DNA of 64,000 nucleotides from Paenibacillus methanolicus (GTDB lineage: Bacteria; Bacillota; Bacilli; Paenibacillales; Paenibacillaceae): NCBI RefSeq assembly GCF_008124765.1, contig NZ_VNHS01000005.1, positions 434,001 through 498,000 on the forward strand, in the 5' to 3' direction. How positions within the stretch are numbered: the stretch's first letter is position 1; each line of letters opens with the position of its first letter. Under the pieces are notes generated by a model. That model had not been told where the DNA came from. It searched no databases and was given only the letters and a program-made list of their open reading frames with translations. The position numbers and the translations under genes were made by a program. This document shows, piece by piece, positions 34,626 to 42,712 of the stretch.

Positions 34626-34681
34626 GAGGAAAAGATTTAGCGTCCATCATACGCAATCGGGATAAAAGGGGTCGGCGGACT

Positions 34682-35224
34682 TTGCATCAGTATACGAACA
34701 GAAGCGGAGAGCGGCAGCCATCCGCGCCATCGTCTTCACGGCATCAAGCGCCCGCGCAGCTGTCGCGGCATACGGGCATTCCCGCGTCCGCGGGCGCGAT
34801 CACGCAGCTGCAGCGCGCGGTCGGCAATCAGATCGCCATGCAGCTCATGCAGTCGAGCCGCATCGGGAGCGAGGGCGCGCGGCCGGTTCTGCAGGCGAAG
34901 GGAGAGCGCGGCGGACTGCCGGAGAATTTGAAGGCGGGCATCGAGAGTTTGAGCGGGTATTCGATGGATAACGTGCAAGTGCACGCCAACTCCTCGAAGC
35001 CGAGGGAAGTCGGCGCGCTCGCGTACGCCCAAGGGACGGATATTCATGTCGGCCCGGGTCAGGAGAAGCATTTGCCGCATGAGGCGTGGCATCTCGTGCA
35101 GCAGAAGCAAGGGCGCGTGAAGCCGACGGCCGAGATCGGCGGCAAGCCGATCAACGACGACGAGGCGCTGGAAAGCGAAGCGGACGAGATGGGCAGCCGC
35201 GCCGCTCAGTTCAAACTGGAATAG
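34682..35224 (+). CDS. Orphan eCIS-core (DUF4157) domain protein
   Basis: This 180-residue protein has a disordered N terminus rich in Ser, Gln and Arg, then the eCIS-core/DUF4157 signature from about residue 72 (GLPENLKAGIESLSGYSMDNVQVHANS-like block). The zinc protease-like motif H-E-A-W-H (133-137) lies in HLPHEAWHLVQQ, and the end is EALESEADEMGSRA. The domain is known from effectors linked to extracellular contractile injection systems and from polymorphic toxins. No sheath, tube or baseplate gene is in the window, and no C-terminal toxin domain is present. The start codon is TTG at 34682; its ribosome site is weak, so the start is uncertain. Confidence 0.83.
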   Translation: MHQYTNRSGERQPSAPSSSRHQAPAQLSRHTGIPASAGAITQLQRAVGNQIAMQLMQSSRIGSEGARPVLQAKGERGGLPENLKAGIESLSGYSMDNVQVHANSSKPREVGALAYAQGTDIHVGPGQEKHLPHEAWHLVQQKQGRVKPTAEIGGKPINDDEALESEADEMGSRAAQFKLE

Positions 35225-35240
35225 GTACGGCAACGCTTCT

Positions 35241-35278
35241 AACTCCTCTTTCGCCTCCTGGCGGGGAGGAGTTTATTT
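35241..35278 (+). terminator. Terminator after the DUF4157 gene
   Basis: AACTCCTC and GAGGAGTT form the outer stem with extra GC pairing inside, then TTATTTT. Confidence 0.8.
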
Positions 35279-35303
35279 TCGTGCATAGGAAGAGGCGACG
35301 AAT

Positions 35304-35699
35304 ATGAATGGCATCGCGCTAGCGGCCGGCGGCTTCGCCGGCACGCTGCTTCGATATTGGCTGGGCGAGGCGATTCCGACGCTCGGGGACGGTTTTTCGC
35401 TCGGCATTCTGATTATTAACTTGTTTGGCTGTTTTGCGCTGGGCGTGCTATTCGCGGCGACGCCGGAAAGGTGGAGCACTCCCCCGCAAATCCGTCTAGG
35501 GCTTGGGACAGGCGTAATGGGGGCGTTCACGACGTTCTCCACGTTCTCCGTCCAATCGGCGGATTTGCTCCGGACCGGGCATGCGGTCACGGCGGGACTC
35601 TACATCTTGCTTAGCGTCGGCGGCGGGCTTGCCCTCTCTTTCGCCGGCTCGCGATTGGGCCGAAGGCCGCGCCGCGGTCAAGAGGAGGCGGCATCATGA
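35304..35699 (+). CDS. crcB: Fluoride channel subunit CrcB/Fluc, first copy
   Basis: The 131-residue protein has four membrane spans and the Fluc motifs N-L-F-G-C-F (about 36-41) and GAFTTFSTFSVQ (about 73-84), whose Phe and Thr residues line the fluoride pathway. Fluc channels let fluoride leave the cell down its gradient. Length is normal for the family. Its stop overlaps the second crcB as ATGA, so the two are coupled and may form a heterodimer, as known for paired Fluc genes in Bacillales. The 80-nt leader shows no fluoride riboswitch. Confidence 0.92.
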   Translation: MNGIALAAGGFAGTLLRYWLGEAIPTLGDGFSLGILIINLFGCFALGVLFAATPERWSTPPQIRLGLGTGVMGAFTTFSTFSVQSADLLRTGHAVTAGLYILLSVGGGLALSFAGSRLGRRPRRGQEEAAS

Positions 35700-36052
35700 T
35701 TTGGCTGATCGGGCTCGGGGGCGTTGCGGGGACGCTTGCGCGCTTTTATGGGGGCAAGTGGATGAATGCCCGCACCGGGTCCTCCTTTCCATGGGGGACA
35801 TGGGCGATTAATATATCCGGCTCCTTGCTGCTCGGCATCTTGTTCGGGCTGCACGAGGCAGGTCGTCTGAGCGAAGGCGTTTGGCTGACGCTGGGTACGG
35901 GATTTTGCGGGGCGTATACGACGTTCTCGACGTTCGGGCATGAGACGGTCCAACTCGTCTCGAACGGTCAAACAAGGCGGGCGGCGCTGTATGTACTGTC
36001 CTCGGTCGTCCTCGGTCTGGCGTCGGCCGGCTTGGGCTTGGCGTTCTTTTAG
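35696..36052 (+). CDS. crcB: Fluoride channel subunit CrcB/Fluc, second copy
   Basis: This 118-residue paralog has four spans and the motifs N-I-S-G-S-L and GFCGAYTTFSTF. It keeps the Thr-Thr-Phe-Ser-Thr-Phe core of the pore. It overlaps the first crcB by four bases with GAGGAGGC inside that gene as ribosome site. Gene pairs of this kind assemble antiparallel dual-topology heterodimers that export fluoride. Confidence 0.92.
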   Translation: MIWLIGLGGVAGTLARFYGGKWMNARTGSSFPWGTWAINISGSLLLGILFGLHEAGRLSEGVWLTLGTGFCGAYTTFSTFGHETVQLVSNGQTRRAALYVLSSVVLGLASAGLGLAFF

Positions 36053-36147
36053 GTGAGCGACTACGCCGGAGGGAGGCGCCCATCCCTCTCTTTGGGCGGC
36101 TGCATATAATAACGATGTGCCGTTCAATCCACTGGAGGGGTGAGTTC

Positions 36148-36423
36148 GTGAATCCTTACGGAATGCCGTCGTATTCTTATCATCAAGGCGGACAGCCGCC
36201 GTCGCAGCCGATGTTTGGCGGTCCTGTCACGGTGAACCCCGTCGACCCCTTCGTCGTCGAAACGCTTCAGGGCTGCATGGGCCAATACGTCGTCATCGAG
36301 ACGACGCGCGGCCGCATCGAAGGCGTCGTGCAGGGCTGCAAGCCGGACCACGTCGCGCTGCGGGCGCGTAACAATACGTTTTTCGTGCGGATCGCGGAGA
36401 TCGTCTGGATAATGCCGGACTGA
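36148..36423 (+). CDS. DUF2642-like protein
   Basis: This 91-residue protein has a Pro/Gln/Tyr-rich N terminus (NPYGMPSYSYHQGGQPP) and a C-terminal Sm-like or SH3-like beta core (FVVETLQGCMGQYVVIETT, RGRIEGVVQGCKPDHVAL), ending FFVRIAEIVWIMPD. This resembles the DUF2642/YuzF group of Bacillales proteins often linked to spores. The start is GTG 36148 with GGAGGGGTGA upstream. It is monocistronic, followed by a terminator. Confidence 0.72.
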   Translation: MNPYGMPSYSYHQGGQPPSQPMFGGPVTVNPVDPFVVETLQGCMGQYVVIETTRGRIEGVVQGCKPDHVALRARNNTFFVRIAEIVWIMPD

Positions 36424-36447
36424 TGCTCGCGCAGCGGGGGTAGAAGA

Positions 36448-36484
36448 GCGCGCGTGTTCCTGGAGAGGGGGCATGCGCGCTTTT
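36448..36484 (+). terminator. Terminator after the DUF2642 gene
   Basis: GCGCGCGTG and CATGCGCGC pair over 9 bp, followed by TTTT. Confidence 0.75.
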
Positions 36485-36790
36485 GTGTCCATTGCCCGCT
36501 CCGTTCCTGCATCAATAGCGACGATCAGGTCGCTATCGCCCCGACACCGGAAGCCAATCGTTTTTACCGCAAAATCCCCCTGTACACCTCCCTGCCTACC
36601 GGAATTTAGTGATTGTCTATATCTGTCGAACGCCGTCACAGTCTAGTTCTCAAGTTTTATTCAAAATTAAGGCGAAAAGCCTAAACTCGCCCTATTCGCG
36701 GCCTGGGAAATGTTTTATACTAACTCTCGTCAGCTGGGCGGGAAGGAGAGAGAAAGACTTCCCGGCTATGCGACAATGGGAGGGTTATTC
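36485..36790 (+). other. Intergenic region upstream of the polysaccharide operon
   Basis: No gene is supported here. It holds the perfect inverted repeat ATAGCGAC-N6-GTCGCTAT (36515-36536), then an AT-rich stretch with TATACT (36716-36721) as the best -10 for the operon that follows. No convincing -35 is seen, so an alternative sigma factor or activator is possible. Confidence 0.45.
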
Positions 36791-38695
36791 TTGATTCGAA
36801 TGCTCCGCAAGTGCAAAAAGCTGATCTATCCGGTCGCGCTGCTCGGGGCGGCCGCGATCGCTTATTATGCGTACGACAACTCCGGGACGAACGCGTACCC
36901 GAATAAAAACAAACACCATGCCATGCTTCGGCTGGAAGATATCGAGCCCGGAGGGGAATACGGGACGCCGGAAGGACTAGGAAAGCTTAGAGCGGTGCTG
37001 GACGAATTGGACAGTCTCAATATCCCGTTCCACATGACGGTCATCTCGCGATCGATCCATGAGGAAGACGACGGGACGTGGACCGAACGGGGGATCGACG
37101 ATCATTCGCCGGACGCGTTCACCGCGCGGTTCATCCGCCTGCTGCAGACCGCGCAGAAGCGCGGCGCCGTGCTCGGCATGCATGGCTACACGCATCAGTA
37201 CGGGAGCGAGACGCGCGACGACGACAACCACATATCCGGTCTCGCGCGCGAGTTCAAAGTGCCGGGCGCGGACGAGACGTTCGAGCCTGGTTATGCCGCC
37301 GAACGGATCGAGCGCAGCTTGGAGGCGTTCCGCAAAGCCGGGCTCACCCCCGCTTTTTGGGAATCGCCCCACTACAAGGACACCCGCGAGCAGGAAGAAG
37401 TGTTCCGCTCCTACATAGGGGTCTTGTACGAACCCGACCTATACTCGATCCGCACGTTCAGGGATTTCAACGTCTACGAGAGCATGAATACATACGGCGG
37501 CATCACTAACGGCTCGGTCTACGTGCCGGCCCCGCTCGGTTATTTGACGGACGACGCCTCGGTCGATCGTTTGCTGAAGAAGACGGACGGGTACGACGGG
37601 TTGGCCTCCTTATACTTCCATCCGTTTCTGGAATTCAAGCATTTGGAGGCGGCGACGGACGAACAAGGCCAAACGATGTATCGCGACGGGCTGCCTGTTT
37701 ATCGATACCGAAGCAACGAGCCGACGCTGCTCCACCGTCTCGTCGCCGGACTTTCCGGCCAAGGCTACCGGTTCATCCGGCTGCACGATGCGGTGCCATT
37801 CTCGCCGGCGAACCGTTTCGTCGTCCAAGACGCGATAGAATCGCCGTTGATCGGAGACGTCACCGGAGACGGGATGGCTGACGTCGTGACGGCGCGAGCG
37901 GGGCGCATCGAGATTAGCGAAGGGGCGTTCGGCTGGCCGCGCAATCAGCTGCAGCATCAAGCGGCGACGTGGCTGACGCGGGATTACGACGAAGGCGAGC
38001 AACTGCTGCTGTCCGATATCCATGGGGACGGCAGGGCGGAGCTGATCATCTACGAGCAAGAGAGCGGCATCCTGCAGGCTGTCGGCTACGCCGCCGGCGG
38101 TAGGGCGTATCCTGCGGAGCTCGGCAAGCTGCCGCCGGGATTGACGCAGCTTCAAGGCTGCGCGGACGCATGCGCGGGCGGCGGAAGCTGGATCGCGGTC
38201 CGCGCAGAAGACCGCCGCGTGATCGCAATTTCGCGCTCGGGCGGCTCCTTGGCCTGGACGGACACCGGCGTGGCCGCGCCCGAAGGCGCCTCCATCGCGA
38301 GCGCGCGTCTCGATGATGACGAGCAGGACGATCTGCTCTTACTACCGACCGAGCCAACCGAGCCGATCACGGCCTACTTGTCAGGCGGCGGCATGCTCGC
38401 GCAAGCCGCATCGCTAAATCTGAGCCGCGAGGCGGGTTCGAACGTGCTGGTCGCGGATTCCAACGGCGACGGGCGCGACGATCTGATCGTGCACAAACCA
38501 AGACGCGGCGTCTGGCAGGTCTATGCCGGCCAAGGCGACGGCTCCTTCCGCGCAATGGACAACGCGTTCGGGCCATGGGCCGCCGGCAGCGGACGCGTCC
38601 CGCTCGCGGCCGACTTCGACGGCAACGGGAAGGCGGATATCGCCGCATTTGAGAAATCCGAGGGCGTGATGGACGTCGCGCTATCTTTTCAATAA
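36791..38695 (+). CDS. DUF2334 polysaccharide-deacetylase-like protein with FG-GAP-like repeats
   Basis: This 634-residue exported protein has an N-terminal signal anchor (KLIYPVALLGAAAIAYYAY). A DUF2334/NodB-like domain follows (about 45-360) with AMLRLEDIEPGG, MTVISRS and GMHGYTHQYG, which supply the Asp and His residues expected of a metal-dependent carbohydrate deacetylase. The C-terminal ~260 residues are FG-GAP/VCBS-type repeats with calcium-loop motifs DVTGDGMADV, DSNGDGRDDL and DFDGNGKADI, likely a beta-propeller. The start is TTG 36791, six bases after GGGAGGG; the upstream ATG lies within that site. It heads an operon with GT2 and a cNMP/CPBP protein, so modification of an exported glycan is likely. 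Confidence 0.82.
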   Translation: MIRMLRKCKKLIYPVALLGAAAIAYYAYDNSGTNAYPNKNKHHAMLRLEDIEPGGEYGTPEGLGKLRAVLDELDSLNIPFHMTVISRSIHEEDDGTWTERGIDDHSPDAFTARFIRLLQTAQKRGAVLGMHGYTHQYGSETRDDDNHISGLAREFKVPGADETFEPGYAAERIERSLEAFRKAGLTPAFWESPHYKDTREQEEVFRSYIGVLYEPDLYSIRTFRDFNVYESMNTYGGITNGSVYVPAPLGYLTDDASVDRLLKKTDGYDGLASLYFHPFLEFKHLEAATDEQGQTMYRDGLPVYRYRSNEPTLLHRLVAGLSGQGYRFIRLHDAVPFSPANRFVVQDAIESPLIGDVTGDGMADVVTARAGRIEISEGAFGWPRNQLQHQAATWLTRDYDEGEQLLLSDIHGDGRAELIIYEQESGILQAVGYAAGGRAYPAELGKLPPGLTQLQGCADACAGGGSWIAVRAEDRRVIAISRSGGSLAWTDTGVAAPEGASIASARLDDDEQDDLLLLPTEPTEPITAYLSGGGMLAQAASLNLSREAGSNVLVADSNGDGRDDLIVHKPRRGVWQVYAGQGDGSFRAMDNAFGPWAAGSGRVPLAADFDGNGKADIAAFEKSEGVMDVALSFQ

Positions 38696-38737
38696 ATAAG
38701 CAAGCCGTATACACCATGAGGAAGGGACAGAAGTACG

Positions 38738-39988
38738 ATGCACGCCATTCAATTTGGCTTTAACCTCATATGCATAGTGATTCAAGCGATCATTTGCTTT
38801 ATCGGCGTCTACCAATCGCTGCTCAGCTTTGCGGGATTCCGCGCGAAGAAGGAGGGGCCGCCTCGGCCGCCGCAGAAGTCGTTCGCCGTCGTCGTCGCCG
38901 CGCACAACGAAGAGAAGGTAATAGCGCCGCTGCTCGACAATTTGAAGAACCTGGATTACCCGAAGGAGCTTTACGACCTATTCGTCATCTGCGACAACTG
39001 TACGGACCGGACGGCGGACATCGTCCGCGAGCATGGCCTTACGCCGATGGAACGCCGCGATTTGACGAACAAAGGCAAGGGACATGCCATTGAATGGCTG
39101 CTCGGCAAGCTGTGGACGGGCGAGCGGCAATACGACGCGGTCGTCGTCTTCGATGCGGACAACCTCGTCAGTCTGAATTATTTGGCCGAGATGAACGAGA
39201 AGCTGCTGCAGGGCAAACGCGTCGTGCAAGGCTATGTAGAGACGAAGAATCCTTACGATTCATGGGTCTCGATCTCGTACGCGATCACCTACTGGTACAT
39301 CAACCGGATGTGGCAGCTGGCGAGGTACAACCTGGGCATGGCCAACACGCTGGCCGGCACCGGCATGTGCTTCGAGTCCGCCTTGCTGAAGGAGATGGGC
39401 TGGAACGCCCACTCGCTGACGGAGGACGTGGAGTTCACGGCCCGCTGCGTCGAGCGGGGCATCGCGCCTACATGGGCGAACAACGCAATCGTATATGACG
39501 AGAAGCCGATTACGATGATGAGCTCGTACCGGCAGCGGCTGCGCTGGATGCGGGGCCATTTCGACTGCGCGAGACGGTTCACATGGCCGCTGCTCAAGAG
39601 CGCGATCCGGCACCGGAGTTTCGCCAAGTTCGACGCGGTGCTCTATTTGTTCCAGCCGTTCCGCTTCCTCTTCCTGGCCAGTATTTCGGTCATGCTCTAC
39701 CTACAGGTCGCGACGCCGCTGTTCGAGCAGCTCGGCATCCGGCAGCTTGCGCCCGACTGGGTCTGGTGGGGGATTCACATCGCCATCTTCCTGCAGACGC
39801 CGCTTGTGCTGTTTATCGAGAAGAAGCCCTGGAAGGCGTATCTTGGAATCCCGGTCTATCCGATTTTCCAGCTGACGTGGCTGCCGCTGACGTTCATCGC
39901 CTTCTTCACGAGCCGGAACAAATCGTGGAATCATACGGTGCATACGCGCGCGATGCGCATTGAAGACGTGACGGTACCGAAGTCGTGA
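38738..39988 (+). CDS. Family 2 glycosyltransferase, membrane processive type
   Basis: The 416-residue protein has an N-terminal membrane span and a GT-A domain (about 45-260) with FAVVVAAHNEE, the metal-binding DAD (VVFDADNLVS), the acid ED in LTEDVEFTARC and the QxxRW-type motif YRQRLRWMRG. Four more membrane spans follow at the C terminus. This is the plan of processive synthases such as hyaluronan, PNAG or cellulose synthase-like enzymes: sugar is polymerised in the cytoplasm and exported through the membrane part. The polymer is unknown. It lies 42 bp after the deacetylase-like gene, consistent with synthesis plus extracellular trimming. Confidence 0.9.
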   Translation: MHAIQFGFNLICIVIQAIICFIGVYQSLLSFAGFRAKKEGPPRPPQKSFAVVVAAHNEEKVIAPLLDNLKNLDYPKELYDLFVICDNCTDRTADIVREHGLTPMERRDLTNKGKGHAIEWLLGKLWTGERQYDAVVVFDADNLVSLNYLAEMNEKLLQGKRVVQGYVETKNPYDSWVSISYAITYWYINRMWQLARYNLGMANTLAGTGMCFESALLKEMGWNAHSLTEDVEFTARCVERGIAPTWANNAIVYDEKPITMMSSYRQRLRWMRGHFDCARRFTWPLLKSAIRHRSFAKFDAVLYLFQPFRFLFLASISVMLYLQVATPLFEQLGIRQLAPDWVWWGIHIAIFLQTPLVLFIEKKPWKAYLGIPVYPIFQLTWLPLTFIAFFTSRNKSWNHTVHTRAMRIEDVTVPKS

Positions 39989-40017
39989 CCATCATGGCGA
40001 AAGGGGAGTTGGTACGG

Positions 40018-41190
40018 ATGAACAACATCGCGGCGTTTTTGGGCGCGCATCCGCTCATGGCGCATCTGACGCCGGACGAGCTGGCGCGCGTGACCGCATC
40101 GGCGCATTGGCTGGAGGTGGAAGCGGGCACGGAACTGATTCGCGAAGGGGACGCGGACAAATCGGTGGTGCTTCTCGTCCAAGGCGGCGCGGAGGTGCTC
40201 AAGCGCAACGCCGAGACCGGGGAGAGTTACGTCATCGTGCGGTTGGAGCAAGGGGCAAGCGCAGGCGAGATGGCGCTTCTCGCGGATGCGGACGGCACCC
40301 GTACGGCGACGATCAGGTCATACGAACCGGCGACGGTAATCCGCATCGACTTTGAGCCGATTTGGCACAATAACGCGAATGACGCGTTGCGCGTCAAGCT
40401 GCTTAGCAACATATCGCGGGATCTCTCCGCCAAGCTGAATACGACGAACCAGGTGACGGTGGCGTCGATGCGCAAGGAGCTCGCGGCTAGCAAAGCGCAG
40501 ATCGCCATGGGCATGTTCACGGTGAACATCTTGTTTCTGCTCGCGATCTACACGCTCTCGTTCCGGACCTTAATGGACTTGGTCATCCAGTGGGGATCGA
40601 ATTGGATCTCGATTGCTATTCTGGCCATCATGGCGACCGCGATGTACGTGCTCATTCGGCGGAGCGGTTACCCGCCTTCCATGTTCGGGTTGACGCTGGC
40701 GAACTGGCGGAAGGTGCTCGGCGAGTCGTTCCTGCTGACGGTGCCGCTGCTTGCGGGGATTGCCATTCTCAAATGGATCGTGCTGCTGCTCCATCCGGAA
40801 ATCGACGACACGGTGTTTAGTATCGTAAGGCAAGTGGCGAATGGCGAATTCGATAAGACGATGCTCGTCTATGGCGTCGCTTACGCCGTATTCTGCCCCA
40901 TCCAGGAATTTATTTCGCGCAGCGGCATTCAATCCGCCTTGCAAAATTTTCTTCCGCCGTCGAACAAACGGGTATGGCTGGCCATCATTCTGTCGAACTT
41001 GCTGTTCGCCATGGCGCACGCGCACTTGAATTTGACGTTCGCGCTGCTGACGCTGTTCCCGGGGCTGTACTGGGGATGGATGTACGCGCGGCAAAACTCC
41101 CTCTTGGGCGCCTCGTTCTCGCATATTCTAGTCGGCGTGTGGATTTTCTTCGTGGTCGGCATCGATAAAATTTGGTGGGCATTATTTTAG
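40018..41190 (+). CDS. cNMP-binding domain fused to CPBP intramembrane protease
   Basis: The 390-residue protein joins a soluble Crp-type cyclic-nucleotide-binding domain (about 1-120; GASAGEMALLAD and TATIRSYEPATVIRID are typical) to a linker helix and about eight membrane spans. The C-terminal part carries CPBP (CAAX protease/Abi) motifs: E-F-I-S-R (Glu297, Arg301), FAMAH (Phe330, His334) and His369 in SFSHI. Motif one has a single Glu instead of EE, and the last motif lacks the usual Asn. I start at the ATG at 40018 after AAAGGGGAG; an in-frame GTG at 39985 is less likely. Last gene of the glycan operon, so a nucleotide-gated protease or regulator of the synthase is inferred. Confidence 0.82.
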   Translation: MNNIAAFLGAHPLMAHLTPDELARVTASAHWLEVEAGTELIREGDADKSVVLLVQGGAEVLKRNAETGESYVIVRLEQGASAGEMALLADADGTRTATIRSYEPATVIRIDFEPIWHNNANDALRVKLLSNISRDLSAKLNTTNQVTVASMRKELAASKAQIAMGMFTVNILFLLAIYTLSFRTLMDLVIQWGSNWISIAILAIMATAMYVLIRRSGYPPSMFGLTLANWRKVLGESFLLTVPLLAGIAILKWIVLLLHPEIDDTVFSIVRQVANGEFDKTMLVYGVAYAVFCPIQEFISRSGIQSALQNFLPPSNKRVWLAIILSNLLFAMAHAHLNLTFALLTLFPGLYWGWMYARQNSLLGASFSHILVGVWIFFVVGIDKIWWALF

Positions 41191-41208
41191 CATGGCGCAG
41201 TTAGCAAA

Positions 41209-41247
41209 AAGAACCTCCCGGACGCCATCAGGCGTCGGGAGGTTCTT
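41209..41247. terminator. Bidirectional terminator
   Basis: AAGAACCTCCCG with GACGCC pairs with GGCGTC and GGGAGGTTCTT (17 bp, one bulge). It ends the glycan operon and the convergent DMT gene. Confidence 0.88.
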
Positions 41248-41292
41248 GTCGTTATTTTATGATGGTGGGACAAATGAAGGACAGCTTATCGC

Positions 41293-42246
41293 TTATGAAG
41301 ATAAGACGCTTCCCGTACCGGATTGTTTCCTTTGTTTATACAGCTCCGGCAGCGCGACGCCGAGCAAGACGAGCGCGACGCCCGCCCATTGCAGCGGACT
41401 GACGTGCTCATGCAGCACGATGGACGAGAGCGCGACCGCTACCGGCAGCTCGGAAGCGCCGAGGATGCTCGACATGCCTTCGCCGATGTGCGGCACGCCG
41501 ACGGCGAACAGCAGCGGCGGGATGAAGGCGCCGAACAGGCCGAGCAGGAAGCCGATCAGCAGCAGGTCGCCCAAGATGACGCCGTTGAACAGGAATGCCG
41601 GCGGGAATAAGATGAAGACGAGCATCAGACCGCCGGTCAGCATCCACGCGCTGCGATAGACCGGATTCGCGGCCGGCACCGCCTTGCCGCTGAACAGAAT
41701 GAACAGCGAATAGCTGACCGCGGCCATGAGGCCGAACATGACGCCGAGCAGATTGAAGTTCGAGGCGCCCTGCTCCAGAAGGCCGGCTGCGAGCATCGTG
41801 CCGCCGAACAAGACGGCCAGCGTCAGCAGCATAATGCCGTTCGGACGTTTGCGCTGGCTGATCGCCTGCATCAGTACGCCGATCCACGTGAATTGGAACA
41901 GCAGCAGAATGGCGAGCGAGGCCGGAATATAACGCAGCGAATGGTAATACACCAGGCCGGTAATGGCGGTCGGCGTGCCGGCGGCCATCAGAATCAGACG
42001 GTGCTTCCAGGTGAGCTTCTGCTCCTGGCTCGCGGCTTTGGCCGCGGCGGCAGGATTCGTCTTCGCCAAGCGGCGGCTGCGGTATTTGGTCCACAGCGCA
42101 AGGCCCCACGAGAGCAGGAAGCCGGTCAGCAGCTGGCTGCCGACGACTTCGCCGAGATCATATCCCTTGCCGTAAGCGGTCACGACAATGGTCGAAAGGA
42201 TGCCGTAACTGACGGCCCCGAGAAAGACGGATAATAAGTATTTCAT
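41293..42246 (-). CDS. EamA/DMT family transporter under riboswitch control
   Basis: This 317-residue protein has ten membrane spans in two EamA halves, separated by a short loop; the second half begins near NLLGVMFGLMAAVSYSLF. Near its end come GASELPVAVALSSIVLHEHV and PLQWAGVALVLLGV, typical for the family. AAGGAGG precedes the ATG. Its leader carries a purine-type riboswitch and terminator (42294-42430), so the cargo is probably a purine base, nucleoside or related compound. With a terminator-type switch that closes on ligand binding the gene would be off in excess purine, which would argue for import. Confidence 0.9.
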   Translation of the reverse strand: MKYLLSVFLGAVSYGILSTIVVTAYGKGYDLGEVVGSQLLTGFLLSWGLALWTKYRSRRLAKTNPAAAAKAASQEQKLTWKHRLILMAAGTPTAITGLVYYHSLRYIPASLAILLLFQFTWIGVLMQAISQRKRPNGIMLLTLAVLFGGTMLAAGLLEQGASNFNLLGVMFGLMAAVSYSLFILFSGKAVPAANPVYRSAWMLTGGLMLVFILFPPAFLFNGVILGDLLLIGFLLGLFGAFIPPLLFAVGVPHIGEGMSSILGASELPVAVALSSIVLHEHVSPLQWAGVALVLLGVALPELYKQRKQSGTGSVLSS

Positions 42247-42293
42247 GCTTTTGTATAGACCTCCTTGATTTCCTTACCCTAATTCCAGCCAAC

Positions 42294-42430
42294 AAAAAAA
42301 TCCTAACTCCGACCGTCAGCGGTCATCGTTAGGATGAGCGGCTGGCGTCGTAGTTAGGAAGTTAAGGCTTCCCGTAGAAACCCTCACCCTTGCCCGAGAC
42401 GGGCATTTTGCGAGGTTATACGATAGTAAG
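42294..42430 (-). promoter_or_regulatory. Purine-type riboswitch with terminator
   Basis: On the minus strand, P1 is TCGTA/TACGA. J1/2 is TATAACC, J2/3 has the core GTTTCTAC, P3 is GGAAG/CTTCC with loop CCTTAA, and J3/1 reads AACTA. C in the position equivalent to C74 of xpt predicts a guanine-like ligand. P2 (CCTC/GAGG) encloses an unusual extra hairpin TGCCCG-TCT-CGGGCA followed by AAGG, which could kiss the CCTT of L3. Downstream, TCCTAAC...GTTAGGA plus T7 is a terminator (42294-42335). The aptamer's own TTCCTAAC can replace its 5' arm, giving an antiterminator. Confidence 0.78.
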
Positions 42431-42712
42431 TATGCGGTTATGATGGTACGCGCGCTGCACCGGGATAAATATTACATGACGAGTTAGAGGGTGTCAATAG
42501 CCGTTTGTTGGGAAGTAGCGCATGCGCGCATGCGCATCATGGCGATCAACCTTCGGCGGAACCGTCTCCAGCAAATTTGAAAACGCTGCTAAAAAATGAA
42601 ACCAATCGCCTGCTCATCCGTATAGCATGCGGATTCTCTAGCAATCTCGCAGACTTGCGGCTGCATGCAAGCCTGTTTTTTTATGCTCGCCCATGAAAGG
42701 AGGACAATTAGA
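42431..42712 (+). other. Divergent intergenic region with palindrome and attenuator-like hairpin
   Basis: No gene is supported. It holds the 18-bp perfect palindrome GCGCATGCGCGCATGCGC (42518-42535), then an imperfectly paired stretch. CTTGC/GCAAG with a T8 run (42654-42682) resembles a terminator just 30 bp before the next gene. This could attenuate the 42713-secDF transcript. Confidence 0.45.
42654..42682 (+). terminator. Possible attenuator before the secDF operon
   Basis: CTTGC (42654-42658) and GCAAG (42667-42671) form a short stem, followed by CCTG and eight T residues. The next ribosome site begins at about 42697. Confidence 0.5.

Noticed and set aside
35225..35303. Possible fluoride riboswitch before crcB
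   Set aside because: The 80-nt leader is mostly the previous terminator and has none of the conserved crcB-motif core sequence.
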